DNA from: GCA-003244245 sp050699515
GTDB taxonomy: Bacteria; Actinomycetota; Actinomycetes; Mycobacteriales; Pseudonocardiaceae
NCBI GenBank assembly: GCA_050699515.1
Contig: JBOHFF010000152.1
Location: forward strand, 1 to 64,000
Direction of reading: 5' to 3'
DNA length: 64,000 nucleotides
Part shown: positions 25,663 through 34,637 of the stretch, piece after piece
Layout: the number at the start of each line of letters is the position of its first letter
How positions within the stretch are numbered: the stretch's first letter is position 1
Position numbers and translations under genes: made by a program
Notes under the pieces: model-generated
What the model saw: only the letters and a program-made list of their open reading frames with translations
The model's database searches: none
Told to the model about the DNA's origin: nothing

Positions 25663-25937
25663 CGTGTTACTCCTACGCTACCTGCGGGGCGGGTTCCGGC
25701 CTTGCGGACGCAGTCCGTGCCGACACGCTGCGGTGATGCACTGATCACCGAACGCCATGACGAGCCGGATGCTCCTGGCCGGCGCCGCCGCCCGGGATCG
25801 ACAGTGACTTCACCGCATTGCGCTCGCCGGCTCGGCCGTGAGCACCTGCCCATCTTCACGGCGCGCTGTGCTCGTGCTCGATCTTCGGGGTGAAAACCTC
25901 TTGTGAAAATCGCCGAGAACAGGTTACGTCGTGGGGG

Positions 25938-27155
25938 ATGAGTCTGCGGGAAGCCTTACGTATCGCATTGCGGGGATTGCGCGCCAACCGGTTACGGTCC
26001 GTGTTGACCATGCTTGGCATCATCATCGGTGTAGCGGCGGTGATATTGCTCGTCGCTATCGGTAACGGTGTGCAGGCCTCAGTCAATGAGAAAGTCCAGC
26101 CGCTGGCCAATCTGATCACTGTCGTGCCCTCGACCGGTAATGTGCCCGGGGGCGGCGCCCCCAAGGATTTGATCGACGCCGATGTCACGGCGCTGGAAAG
26201 GCAGGTCCCCGACGCTGCTGTCGTGCTCCCGGCGACCATCGGTGAGGCCCTGACCGAGACCGAGGGCACCCAGTTCCGCTCGCGCGTCGTGGGCTCCACC
26301 GAGCGCTGGCTGGAGGTGAACAACCGGGAGCTCGAGGCGGGATCGTTCTTCGACGAGGCCCAGGTCCGCTCCACCTCCCGGGTGGCGGTCCTGGGTTCCA
26401 CCGTCGCCACCACCCTGTTCGGTGACCTTCCGGCCGCGCTGGGCCAGACGGTTCGCCTCAATCGCCAGAATTTCAAGGTCATCGGGGTGATGGAGGCGGT
26501 GGGCGAGCCCGGCGATGACCTCGTGGTCATGCCGCTGAGCTCGGTACGGCGCTTCGTCTTCGGCGGGGGGGACAAACTCAACCAGATCACCGTGCAGGTC
26601 GCCCAGGCCGACGCGGTGCCCGCCGCCGAGAACGAAGTGATCGCCACCCTCAGTGACCGGCATCGGATCCAGGACCCGGCCAAGCGGGACTTCGAGGTGC
26701 AGTCGCTGCGCAGCCGGCTGGAGACCTTCCAGCAGATCCTGCGGATCCTCACCCTGTTCACCGCATCTGTCGCGGCGATCTCGCTGGTCGTCGGCGGCAT
26801 CGGAGTGCTCAACATCATGCTGGTCTCGGTCACCGAGCGAACCCGCGAGATCGGCATCCGCAAAGCGATCGGCGCCACCCGCCGCGCCATCCTCCAGCAG
26901 TTCCTCATCGAGTCTGTCGTGCTGGCCGGCCTCGGCGGCACGATCGGCATCCTGATCGGGGTCGGGCTCTCGCTGCTCGGCGCCCAGATCGCACCTTCGC
27001 TGGGCTCCACCTTCGACACTTTCGCTCCCCGGGTGACCATTCCCTCGATCCTGCTCTCCTTCGGAATCAGCCTCGCCATCGGACTCATCGCCGGCGGCTA
27101 CCCCGCCAACCGCGCCGCCCGGCTACGACCCGTCGAAGCCCTCCGCTACGAGTGA
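25938..27155 (+). CDS. MacB-like ABC transporter permease
   Basis: A 405-residue integral membrane subunit. It has one N-terminal span (RSVLTMLGIIIGVAAVILLV), a periplasm-type MacB_PCD domain of about 220 residues, then three spans near 270-390 in the FtsX/MacB fold (SLVVGGIGVLNIMLVSVTER, then REIGIRKAIGATRRAI). This type works with a separate ATPase and often a membrane-fusion protein. No ATPase gene lies beside it in this window, which is odd. ATG 25938 has a G-run immediately before it; a GTG at 25890 is an alternative. Confidence 0.92.
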   Translation: MSLREALRIALRGLRANRLRSVLTMLGIIIGVAAVILLVAIGNGVQASVNEKVQPLANLITVVPSTGNVPGGGAPKDLIDADVTALERQVPDAAVVLPATIGEALTETEGTQFRSRVVGSTERWLEVNNRELEAGSFFDEAQVRSTSRVAVLGSTVATTLFGDLPAALGQTVRLNRQNFKVIGVMEAVGEPGDDLVVMPLSSVRRFVFGGGDKLNQITVQVAQADAVPAAENEVIATLSDRHRIQDPAKRDFEVQSLRSRLETFQQILRILTLFTASVAAISLVVGGIGVLNIMLVSVTERTREIGIRKAIGATRRAILQQFLIESVVLAGLGGTIGILIGVGLSLLGAQIAPSLGSTFDTFAPRVTIPSILLSFGISLAIGLIAGGYPANRAARLRPVEALRYE

Positions 27156-27275
27156 GCCGGGTTTCCGTACTCGTATCCGCTGGTGACGGTGCGGATCGTG
27201 GTATCAGATCGGCTGCTGTGGGCCTCTGAAGGCTGCCGACCATTCGGCGCACACACAGAAGGGAAGGGGATCGCG

Positions 27276-27569
27276 ATGTTTACGTCCCAGTTCTGGCTAT
27301 TGTCGCTCGAGCGAGCCATCAAGACCTTCGCCCAGAGCCTGCTGGCGATCCTCAGCGCCAACGGTATAGAGTTGCTCGAAGTCTCATGGGGTTCGGCGCT
27401 GGCGACCGCGGGTGCGGCGGCCCTGCTGTCGGTGCTGATGTCGATGACATCGGCGCCGGTGGGCGAGCCCAACAGCCCCAACCTGCTGCCGACGGCTCCA
27501 CAACCGACTGCGCCTGCGGCGGGCCAGGCATCCGTCACAGCGTCCCAGGCCGAGAGGTCGCTAGCCTGA
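27276..27569 (+). CDS. Phage r1t-type holin-like protein
   Basis: A 97-residue protein with two hydrophobic stretches. FWLLSLERAIKTFAQSLLAI followed by a helix ending WGSALATAGAAALLSVLMSM is the pattern of the r1t holin superfamily, small phage proteins that permeabilise the membrane. The C-terminus is Pro/Ala-rich (APVGEPNSPN...). ATG 27276 has GGGAAGGGG upstream. No other phage gene surrounds it, so it is an orphan, perhaps domesticated. The lytic transglycosylase 0.8 kb downstream is a cellular lipoprotein and not evidence for a prophage. Confidence 0.8.
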   Translation: MFTSQFWLLSLERAIKTFAQSLLAILSANGIELLEVSWGSALATAGAAALLSVLMSMTSAPVGEPNSPNLLPTAPQPTAPAAGQASVTASQAERSLA

Positions 27570-27675
27570 TCGGCTGATGCCGCGAGGGTGCTGAAGAAAG
27601 CATGCTCGGCACCGATGAGTTCCGGGGCTGCTCGCCGTCTCTTGGGGAAGGACAAATCCAGACGAGGAGTGACCG

Positions 27676-28342
27676 ATGACCCGTCCACCCATCGTGTCGG
27701 CAACCGAGTGGCAGGCCGCCCGCGAGCGCCTGCTCGTCACCGAGAAGGCAGCAACCCGCGCGCGGGACGCGCTGGCGGCGCAGCGGCGCAGGCTGCCGAT
27801 GGTCTGTGTCGAGAAGGACTACGTCTTCGAGGGCCCCCCAGGGCAAGGCGAGCCTGGTCGACCTCTTCGACGGGCGCCGGCAGCTGATCGTCTACCACTT
27901 CATGTTCGCGCCCTCGGTCGATGGCTGGCCGGACGCGGGTTGTGAGGGCTGCTCGATGGTCGTCGACAACGTCGGCCACCTCGCCCACCTGCACGCCCGC
28001 GACACCTCCCTGGTCCTGGTGTCCCCCGCGCCGGTGGATCACATCGAGCCGCACCGGCAGCGGATGGGCTGGACCGTGCCGTGGTTCTCCACGTCCGAGG
28101 AGTTCAACGCCGACTTCGACGTCACGACGGGCTTCGGCCTCAATGTCTTCCTTCGCGACGGCGATGAGGTCTTCCGCACGTACTTCACCTCCGGGCGTGG
28201 GGTGGAGGCGCTCGGGAGCACCTGGACCTTCCTCGACCTGACCCCGCTCGGTCGCCAGGAGACGTGGGAGGACTCACCTGAGGGCTGGCCGCAGACCGCG
28301 CCTTACCAGTGGTGGCGCCGCCACCACGAGTACGTGGACTGA
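27676..28342 (+). pseudogene. DUF899 (thioredoxin-like) protein with a single frameshift
   Basis: The N-terminal frame from ATG 27676 (RRRLPMVCVEKDYVFEGP) breaks inside a run of six C at 27834-27839. The next frame continues without loss as GKASLVDLFDGRRQLIVYHF, through CEGCSMVVDNVGHL and ENSPEGWPQ-like C-terminal sequence to TGA 28342. Together they give a complete DUF899 protein of about 220 aa, a thioredoxin-fold family of unknown substrate. One extra C explains everything, so either a recent mutation or an assembly error in the homopolymer. Confidence 0.85.
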
Positions 28343-28377
28343 GGGTGTCCTCGGCTGATCGCCTACCGTGAGCTCCC

Positions 28378-29304
28378 GTGTTAGCCAGAGCTGTGACAGT
28401 CGTGGTGCTCGCGGCGATAGCGCTGGTCGGGTGCGGGAATGCGCCGGGGTCGACTCCGCCTGTCCTGGACGCGGCGCGCTCGGTTGATCCGGTCCTGGCT
28501 CCGGTGCTAGCCGGCGAACAGCCGCGGGCTGCGGCTGATCCGCAGTCGCTGGCCTGGCACATCACCGTCGCCGAGAACTACCGTCGGGACCCGGCGGCGC
28601 CGCCCGAGTTGGTTGCCGCCGGGGGCTGGACCGCGCAGGTCGCCTACCGCGCTCTCGTCGACCGGCCGGACTGGGATACCGCTGTCCTGGCCGGCGTCCC
28701 AGCGCAGTTGCAGGACACCGTGCGCCACACCGTCGCGGCCGGACGTGAGTTGCAGGCGATGGCGACCCGAGCGCCGCCCACGACTGTCCCGGCCTGGCGG
28801 ATCGTCGCGCCGCTCCCCGCATCTCAGCTACGGGGTTACCACGCCGAGGCGCAGCGGCGCTTCGGCGTCCCGTGGTCGGTGCTCGCCGCGGTGCATCTGG
28901 TCGAGACCAGGATGGGCCGGATCGTCGGGTTCTCCTCGGCGGGAGCGCAGGGCCCGATGCAGTTCCTTCCCCGCACCTGGGAGCACTACGGCCTCGGCGG
29001 TGACGTGTGGGATGCCCGCGACGCGATCCTCGGCGCGGCCAACTACCTCGCCGCCAGTGGTGCCGCCGAGGGCACCGACGCCGGAGTCGACAGGGCCCTA
29101 TACACCTACAACCACAGCCCGCACTACGTCCGTGCCGTGCGGCACTACGCCGCGTTGATGCAGGCCGACGAGTGCGCCTTCCCGGGCTTGCACGCCTGGC
29201 AGGTCTACTACCGCACCCACCTCGGCGACCTCCTGTTGCCGATCCGATACGCATCGCCCCGGCGCATGCCAGCGCAGGAGTACCTGGCCGCCCAACCGCG
29301 ATGA
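28378..29304 (+). CDS. Lytic transglycosylase lipoprotein
   Basis: A 308-residue lipoprotein: GTG start, AVTVVVLAAIALVGCG with cysteine 19 as the lipid site. The C-terminal part (about 160-285) is a lysozyme-like transglycosylase domain: FGVPWSVLAAVHLVETRMGR holds the catalytic glutamate, followed by SSAGAQGPMQFLPRTW, AILGAANYLAASGA and ALYTYNHSPHYVRAV. It would cleave peptidoglycan between MurNAc and GlcNAc at the outer membrane face. The first 150 residues are alpha-helical and specific to actinobacterial members. The start codon lies 36 bases after the DUF899 remnant. Confidence 0.92.
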   Translation: MLARAVTVVVLAAIALVGCGNAPGSTPPVLDAARSVDPVLAPVLAGEQPRAAADPQSLAWHITVAENYRRDPAAPPELVAAGGWTAQVAYRALVDRPDWDTAVLAGVPAQLQDTVRHTVAAGRELQAMATRAPPTTVPAWRIVAPLPASQLRGYHAEAQRRFGVPWSVLAAVHLVETRMGRIVGFSSAGAQGPMQFLPRTWEHYGLGGDVWDARDAILGAANYLAASGAAEGTDAGVDRALYTYNHSPHYVRAVRHYAALMQADECAFPGLHAWQVYYRTHLGDLLLPIRYASPRRMPAQEYLAAQPR

Positions 29305-29644
29305 GCGCCACGGCGCCTGCCGGACCCGGCTGGACGCGCTGTTCCTCAGCGTCGCCGCACAGTTCAACCACGAACGGGTCCTGCCGATCTTCAACTGGTT
29401 CCGGGACAACCTCCGGCTGATCAGTCCGCAGAAAAGACTAAGGACCAGCGTGAGCACTACACGCGGGATCGGGTCCTGCGTGATTCAGGTCAGCCACCGT
29501 CCGGCGTCTACGCCCTGAGGGGTACGGCCGGGCCGTCGACCAGGCATCGCTCGGCACTCATCGCGACCCCGCTCTCAGTTCGCGGCGCTATACGGCCGGA
29601 TTCCACGCTGCGACCTCGGGTTCAGCCTCACGGACAGATCGAGC
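29305..29644. other. Intergenic region with a short gene fragment
   Basis: About 340 bases. On the plus strand at 29330-29440 a frame reads LDALFLSVAAQFNHERVL then FNWFRDNLRLI, clearly protein-like but without start and without a family I can name. It is probably the tail of a deleted gene. Nothing else is recognisable. Confidence 0.4.
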
Positions 29645-30307
29645 TCAGCGCTCGGGTGCGGTGAGTCCGGATTGGATGGCGAACACGACGAGCTGTGCGC
29701 GGTCGCGGGCAGTGAGTTTGACCATCGTCCGGCTGACGTGGGTACGCACGGTGGCCGGGCTGAGGTAGAGGCGCCGGGCGATCTCGTCGTTGGACAGCCC
29801 CTTGGCCACCCACGCCACCACCTCGGACTCCCGTGCGGTGAGCGTTCCGATCTCGGGATGGCGACTCGTGGGCGCCGTCGGCCGCGATGCGAACTTCCCG
29901 ATCACGCGGCGGGTGACCGAGGGGGACAGCAGCGACTGGCCGTCCGCGACCACCCGCACGGCGCGCAGCAGCTCGGCGATGTCCCCGTCTTTGATCAGGA
30001 ACCCGCTGGCCCCGGCGGCCAGCGCGTCGAAGACGTACTCGTCGAGTTCGAACGTGGTCAGCACGATCACCCGGGTACCGGCGAGGTCCGGGTCCGCCAC
30101 GATCATGCGCAGCGCCTCGAGGCCGTCCATCTCCGGCATCCGCACGTCCATCAGGACGACGTCCGGGCGCTGCTCGCGGACCAGCCCGAGCGCCTCTCGC
30201 CCGGTGCTGGCCTCACCGACCAGCTCGAGGTCGTCCTCGGCGTCCACCAGCATCCGCAGCCCCATCCGGACGAGGGGCTGGTCGTCGGCCAGCCCGAGCC
30301 GGATCAC
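29645..30307 (-). CDS. NarL/LuxR-type response regulator
   Basis: A 220-residue two-component regulator. The receiver domain (1-120) has acidic pocket ADDQ, phosphoacceptor Asp in VVLMDVRMPEMDGLEAL, Thr in VIVLTTF and Lys in SGFLIKDG. The C-terminal LuxR helix-turn-helix is LTARESEVVAWVAKGLSNDE then SPATVRTHVSRTMVKL. GTG 30307 follows GGGGGG and overlaps the stop of the preceding histidine kinase gene (GTGA), the usual arrangement. Only the last codons of that kinase survive, so the regulator has lost its cognate partner here and also its original promoter. Confidence 0.93.
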   Translation of the reverse strand: MIRLGLADDQPLVRMGLRMLVDAEDDLELVGEASTGREALGLVREQRPDVVLMDVRMPEMDGLEALRMIVADPDLAGTRVIVLTTFELDEYVFDALAAGASGFLIKDGDIAELLRAVRVVADGQSLLSPSVTRRVIGKFASRPTAPTSRHPEIGTLTARESEVVAWVAKGLSNDEIARRLYLSPATVRTHVSRTMVKLTARDRAQLVVFAIQSGLTAPER

Positions 30308-30363
30308 CGCGCCCCCCTGCGCGGCAGCCGCGCGGTGACCACGAATCCGCCCTCGAGAGCCGG
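30304..30363 (-). pseudogene. Last codons of a deleted sensor histidine kinase
   Basis: Directly before and overlapping the response regulator start, the frame A-L-E-G-G-F-V-V-T-A-R-L-P-R-R-G-A-R-stop is the standard C-terminus of a HATPase domain of NarX/DesK-type kinases. Upstream of about 30363 the sequence changes to an unrelated gene on the other strand. The rest of the kinase is deleted. Confidence 0.7.
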
Positions 30364-30777
30364 ACCGGTGAGCAGCGAGCTGTACTACGGCCTGTTGGTG
30401 GCGCACATCAGCACCGCGCTGGAGGCGCTGGTGCTCGGCCCGCTGCAATTCGTCCCGGCGATCCGGGTGCACCGCCGGATCGGGCGCACCTACCTGCTGG
30501 TCGGGGTGCTGCCCTCGGCGATCACGGTGATCCCGGTGGCCCTGCTCAGCGGTCGGTTGATCACCCAGGTCGGGCCGGTCATCCCGGCAGTAGGTTGGCT
30601 CGTCACCGGCTCGCTGGCGGTGCGGGCCATCCGCCGGGCGACCGCCGGGCGCACCACGACTGGATGATGCGCAACTACGCGCTGACCTTCCTCGCGGTCA
30701 CCGCCCGGATACTGGTCCCGCTGATGCTGCTCGGCGGACTGCCATTCGGGTTGACCCGGCGAACGTCGAAGGCCTGA
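30364..30777 (+). pseudogene. DUF2306 membrane protein, truncated and frameshifted
   Basis: The plus-strand frame starting at the deletion junction reads YYGLLVAHISTALEALVLG, PLQFVPAIRVHRRIGRTYLL and GPVIPAVGWLVTGSLAVR, the signature of DUF2306 membrane proteins. The N-terminal third is missing. After AIRRATAG the frame ends at TGA 30665, while the next frame continues as HHDWMMRNYALTFLAVTAR to 30777. Truncation and frameshift make it non-functional. Confidence 0.75.
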
Positions 30778-31155
30778 TCCCTATCGGTCAAGTTCTCGGC
30801 TGGGTGGTCAACCTAGCTGTCGTGGAGCTCCTGATCCGGCGGCGTCGGACACGATCTGGCCGGGCACGGTCGGCGCCACCAGCGTCGCCCGCACCGACGG
30901 ATGAGCCAGCAGCCGCCGCCCACCCACCAGCAAGGTGAGCGCGGCGAGCACCATGGTGGTGAGGTGGCGGCCGGCCGGCACCAGCAGGTGTGAGCTGAAC
31001 CACCGCGAAGTTGCCGGCCACGAGCGGCCAGCTTCCCGGCACGGCCAGCCCGGCAGCGCCGACGCCCAGCGTCGCGGCCGCGTTCCGTCTGGGATCGGAA
31101 AGACGTCTGCCATCTGGCAGATGTTCTGACCAATTCCGTCGCGAACCATGGCGTC
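30778..31155. other. Upstream region of the first cyclase-like/LuxR regulator
   Basis: About 380 bases. On the minus strand, RHLTTMVLAALTLLVGGRR and LLAHPSVRATLVAP read like a membrane-protein scrap but with no start or full length. The last 50 bases hold a palindrome described separately. No complete gene is supported. Confidence 0.45.
31106..31121. promoter_or_regulatory. 16-bp palindromic operator, copy 1
   Basis: TCTGCCA-TC-TGGCAGA, a perfect dyad followed by TGT, lies 34 bases before the ATG of the 1,120-aa regulator. A near-identical dyad stands after that gene at 34547. Position and symmetry suit binding by a dimeric LuxR-type regulator, perhaps the product of the gene between them. 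Confidence 0.65.
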
Positions 31156-34100
31156 ATGGAAAACACCCGGGATTACCTGCCCGTATCATCTTCGACTGTG
31201 GATGATGACGTCTCTGTGGTGTCCCCGGTAGGCACCCGTTTCCTCCCGACTGGGACGGTCACCTTCCTCTTGAGCAGCGTTGAGGAATCGACTCGTCTCC
31301 GGGAGGGTGACGAAGAGGTCATGGCGGCTATCGCCCGCCACTATGAGCTGCTCGCCGCGACGATCGCGCTCCACGGTGGGGTGTTGCCGGTGGAGCGGGG
31401 TGACGGCGACAGCATGGTGGGTGTGTTTGCCCGGCCGTCGGATGCGCTGGTTGCGGTCCTCGATGCGCAGCGTGCTTTCACTGAGGAACCGTGGGCGGAG
31501 GGCGGGGCACTCCGGGTCCGGCTGGCGTTGCACACGGGGGAGGCGCAGCTCCGTGGCGATGGCCGTTACGCTGGACGGGCGGTCATTCGCTGTGCCCAGC
31601 TGTGCGCCGTCGCCCATGGCGGGCAGATCGTGCTCTCCGGCGTCACCCGGGACTTGGTCGCTGATCGACTCCCGGAGCGCGTGGCCCTGCGTGACCTCGG
31701 CTCGCACCGGCTGAAGGACCTCGGCCAGCCCGAGCGGGTGTGGCAGCTGTGCCATCCCGACCTGATGACCGATTTCCCGCCGCTGCGGTCACTGGATGCC
31801 GTCGTCAATAACCTCCCCGCCCAGGTCACCTCGTTTGTGGGACGGAATGAGGAGCTGGCCGAGTTGGGCCGGGCATTCGAAACGGCGCGACTGGTGACCC
31901 TCACGGGGGCCGGGGGTTGCGGCAAAACGCGCCTCGCCCTGCACGCTGTCGCCGAGGTCGCGCAGCGCCACCCGGATGGGCTGTGGTGGGTCGAGCTGGC
32001 GCCGGTGTCGGCGGCCGAGGCCGTGCCTTACGTGGTGGCCCGCACCTTCGGGCTGAGAGAGGAGGCGGGCCGCCCGGTCATCGACACGTTGAGCGAGCAG
32101 CTGGCCGGCCTCGATGCCCTGGTGATCCTCGACAACTGCGAGCATGTCCTCGAACCCTGCGCCCGTCTGGTCGAAGCGCTGCTGCGGGCGGCGCCGGCGC
32201 TGCGGGTGATCGTTACGAGCCGGGAACCACTCGCCGTCCAGGGAGAGTTGACCTGGCGCGTGCCATCACTCGACGACGAGACCGGGGTCCGTTTGTTCGT
32301 GGAGCGGGCCGCCCTTGTGCGGCCGGGGTTCACCGTGGAGGGCGACGACGCCGAGGTAGTGCGGCAGATCTGCCGGCGCCTCGATGGCCTGCCGCTGGCC
32401 ATCGAACTGGCCGCCGCCCGGGTCCGCATGATGCCCCCGGCCGGGATCGCCGCGGCACTCGACGACCGGTTCCGACTGCTCACGGGTGGGGGCCGGACCG
32501 CACTGCCCCGCCAGCAGACGCTCGAGACGTCGGTGGCGTGGAGCCACGACCTTCTCGACGATGCCGAGCGGGCGCTGCTGCGCCGCCTGTCGGTATTCGC
32601 CGGCGGTTTCACCCTCGACGCGGCCGAGAGCGTGTGCGCCGACGAGATCGTGGACCGCTACGCGGTGCTGGATGTCCTCTCCCGCCTGGTGGACAAGTCC
32701 CTCGTCCAGGCCGACGTCGACCAGGCGCTGGGCCGTTACGGCCTGCTCGAGACCATCCGGTTCTTCGCCCGGGGGCGACTGGTGGATGCCGGGGAAAGCG
32801 ATGTGACCCAGGAACGCCATCGGGATTTCTTCCTCGCCTTGACGGAGCGGGCCGAGCCGGAGTTGGCCCTGGCCGACGGCCCCGCGTGGCTGGACCGCCT
32901 GGAGCGGGAGAGGGACAACCTCCAAGCCGCCACGCAGTGGTGTGACGCCACTGGGGCTTACGAACCATTCCTGCGTCTGGTCACCGCGCTGACCCTCTTC
33001 TATGAGCTGCACTCCCACCTCCAAGTCGGAGGCCGGCGGTTCGCCCGGGCCCTGGCCCGCGATGAAGGCCCCTCGCCGCTTCGGGCCCGGGCGCTGTGGG
33101 GAGCGGCCCACGTGTCGGGCTACGCTGGCGACTTCGAGTCATGGGGTCGATACGCCCTTCAGGCATTAGAGATGGCTGAGGCGCTCGGCGACGAATGGGC
33201 GATGGGCCGGGCCCTCAACACCAACGGGCTGGTGGCCGCCTGGCTGCGCCCGGAACCGGAGCAGGCCCGAGTCCTTCTCCAGCGGAGCATCGCCCTCGGC
33301 CAGAAGCTCGGAGACCACTGGGTAGTCGGCGCCGGGTGGAAGCTCATGACGGTCGCCTGGATCGTCCAGGACGACTACCAGGGGCTCGCCCCCGCATTGA
33401 CCGAATTGCGTCGGGTCGCCGAGCGTCTGCGTCACCCGTACTTCATCGCCTGGTACCACACCACCGTGGGTTGGGCGGGCGTGCACCGGGGGGACTTCGC
33501 CACAGCGGAGCGAGCCTTGGAAACCTCCCTCGACTACGACAGGGAGATCGGGGGAGCCTCCACCGCCGGGATCGCCACGGCGTTGCTCGGCGAGCTCGAG
33601 TCCCTGACCGGTCGCTACGACGCGGCCGAGGCGCGCCTCGGCCCGTTCCTCGGGCGGGCGGCTGCTACCGGCGACTACCTCGGGGTCCCGTTCGGCGTGC
33701 CGCCGCTCGCCCGGCTTCTGGTCGGCCGCGGGGACCCGGCCGGCGCCCGCAACATGGCCGGACCGTTCGTGGAGTTCCTTCGCCCACTCGGCCTTGGCTA
33801 CCACGTCTCCCAGGGGCTATGGGTGCTCGGTGCCGCCCACCTCGCCACCGGCGACCTCGAGGCCGCCGAAGCGGCCCTCCTCGAAGCGAAGGAGCTCGCC
33901 ACGGCCATCAGCAACCCCTGGCTGGTCGCCCACGCCAGCCATGACCTCGGCGAACTCGCCCGCCGCCGGGATGATCCGAGGGCCGAGGATCTCCACCACG
34001 AAGCCCTGGCGCTCCGGGCCCGGGCGGGCCTGCGGCCAGGCGTCGCCGAGTCGCTTGAATCACTGGCCGCGCTGGCCACCGACCAGGAGAGCTTCTCCGA

Positions 34101-34518
34101 GGCGGCCCGCCTGTTCGGTGCCGCCTGCGCCCTGCGGGCCGAGATCGGCTTGGCCCGCTGGCCGGCGGACCAAGCCGGCTACGACACCGACGTGGCCAGG
34201 GCCCGAGACGCCCTCGGCGAGCACGCCTTCGACGCCGCATGGGCCGAAGGGGAGGCGCTCACCGTCGACGAAGCGGTCACCTATGTATCCCGGGCCCGCG
34301 GTGAACGCAAACGCCCCTCCAGCGGCTGGGCCAGCCTGACCCCCACCGAACTCGAGGTCGTGAAATTCGTCGCCAAGGGCCTCACCAACCCCGAAGTCGG
34401 CGAACGCCTTTTCATCGGACGGGGCACCGTGAAGACCCACCTCGCCCACGTCTTCACCAAACTCGGCATCGCCACCCGATCGGAACTCGCCGCCGAAGCC
34501 ACCCGCCGCGCCCTGTAG
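31156..34518 (+). CDS. Cyclase-like / NB-ARC-type ATPase / TPR / LuxR regulator, paralogue 1
   Basis: A 1,120-residue regulator with four parts. Residues 30-190 form a class III adenylate/guanylate cyclase fold (TGTVTFLLSSVEESTRLRE, RGDGDSMVGVF at 81-91, RLALHTGEAQ). Residues 225-560 are a STAND/NB-ARC-like ATPase with Walker A LTGAGGCGKTRLAL, LVILDNCEHVLEPCA and RVIVTSREPLAVQGE. A TPR-like middle follows, and a LuxR HTH closes it (LTPTELEVVKFVAKGLTNPE, RGTVKTHLAHVFTKLGI). The first metal aspartate of the cyclase (usual F-T-D-I-E-G-S-T) is Ser41, so it probably senses rather than makes a nucleotide. A paralogue lies at 36320. A palindrome stands just upstream. Confidence 0.92.
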   Translation: MENTRDYLPVSSSTVDDDVSVVSPVGTRFLPTGTVTFLLSSVEESTRLREGDEEVMAAIARHYELLAATIALHGGVLPVERGDGDSMVGVFARPSDALVAVLDAQRAFTEEPWAEGGALRVRLALHTGEAQLRGDGRYAGRAVIRCAQLCAVAHGGQIVLSGVTRDLVADRLPERVALRDLGSHRLKDLGQPERVWQLCHPDLMTDFPPLRSLDAVVNNLPAQVTSFVGRNEELAELGRAFETARLVTLTGAGGCGKTRLALHAVAEVAQRHPDGLWWVELAPVSAAEAVPYVVARTFGLREEAGRPVIDTLSEQLAGLDALVILDNCEHVLEPCARLVEALLRAAPALRVIVTSREPLAVQGELTWRVPSLDDETGVRLFVERAALVRPGFTVEGDDAEVVRQICRRLDGLPLAIELAAARVRMMPPAGIAAALDDRFRLLTGGGRTALPRQQTLETSVAWSHDLLDDAERALLRRLSVFAGGFTLDAAESVCADEIVDRYAVLDVLSRLVDKSLVQADVDQALGRYGLLETIRFFARGRLVDAGESDVTQERHRDFFLALTERAEPELALADGPAWLDRLERERDNLQAATQWCDATGAYEPFLRLVTALTLFYELHSHLQVGGRRFARALARDEGPSPLRARALWGAAHVSGYAGDFESWGRYALQALEMAEALGDEWAMGRALNTNGLVAAWLRPEPEQARVLLQRSIALGQKLGDHWVVGAGWKLMTVAWIVQDDYQGLAPALTELRRVAERLRHPYFIAWYHTTVGWAGVHRGDFATAERALETSLDYDREIGGASTAGIATALLGELESLTGRYDAAEARLGPFLGRAAATGDYLGVPFGVPPLARLLVGRGDPAGARNMAGPFVEFLRPLGLGYHVSQGLWVLGAAHLATGDLEAAEAALLEAKELATAISNPWLVAHASHDLGELARRRDDPRAEDLHHEALALRARAGLRPGVAESLESLAALATDQESFSEAARLFGAACALRAEIGLARWPADQAGYDTDVARARDALGEHAFDAAWAEGEALTVDEAVTYVSRARGERKRPSSGWASLTPTELEVVKFVAKGLTNPEVGERLFIGRGTVKTHLAHVFTKLGIATRSELAAEATRRAL

Positions 34519-34546
34519 CGAATCATCCTCCGATCCGGGGCCGTCC

Positions 34547-34562
34547 TCTGCCAGATGGCAGA
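34547..34562. promoter_or_regulatory. 16-bp palindromic operator, copy 2
   Basis: TCTGCCA-GA-TGGCAGA followed by TGT, 75 bases before the SnoaL-like gene at 34638. It shares both arms and the trailing TGT with the dyad at 31106; only the two central bases differ. It would place the downstream SnoaL, DUF4440 and HD genes under the same control. Confidence 0.65.
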
Positions 34563-34637
34563 TGTAGCGCCAGGCACTGACAGCCACACTCGGGGCATCG
34601 ATCAGGCGCAGAAGCGCCGGCATTGGCAGGAGGAGCC

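Noticed and set aside
25856..27088. 410-codon minus-strand frame opposite the MacB-like permease
   Set aside because: Ser/Arg/Thr-rich shadow; the plus-strand permease is clearly recognisable.
27276..29304. Prophage lysis cassette (holin plus transglycosylase)
   Set aside because: The transglycosylase is a lipoprotein of the cellular type, a DUF899 gene lies between, and no other phage gene is present.
31917..32945. 342-codon plus-strand frame inside the first large regulator
   Set aside because: Arg/Pro/Gly-rich out-of-frame reading of a well-supported gene.
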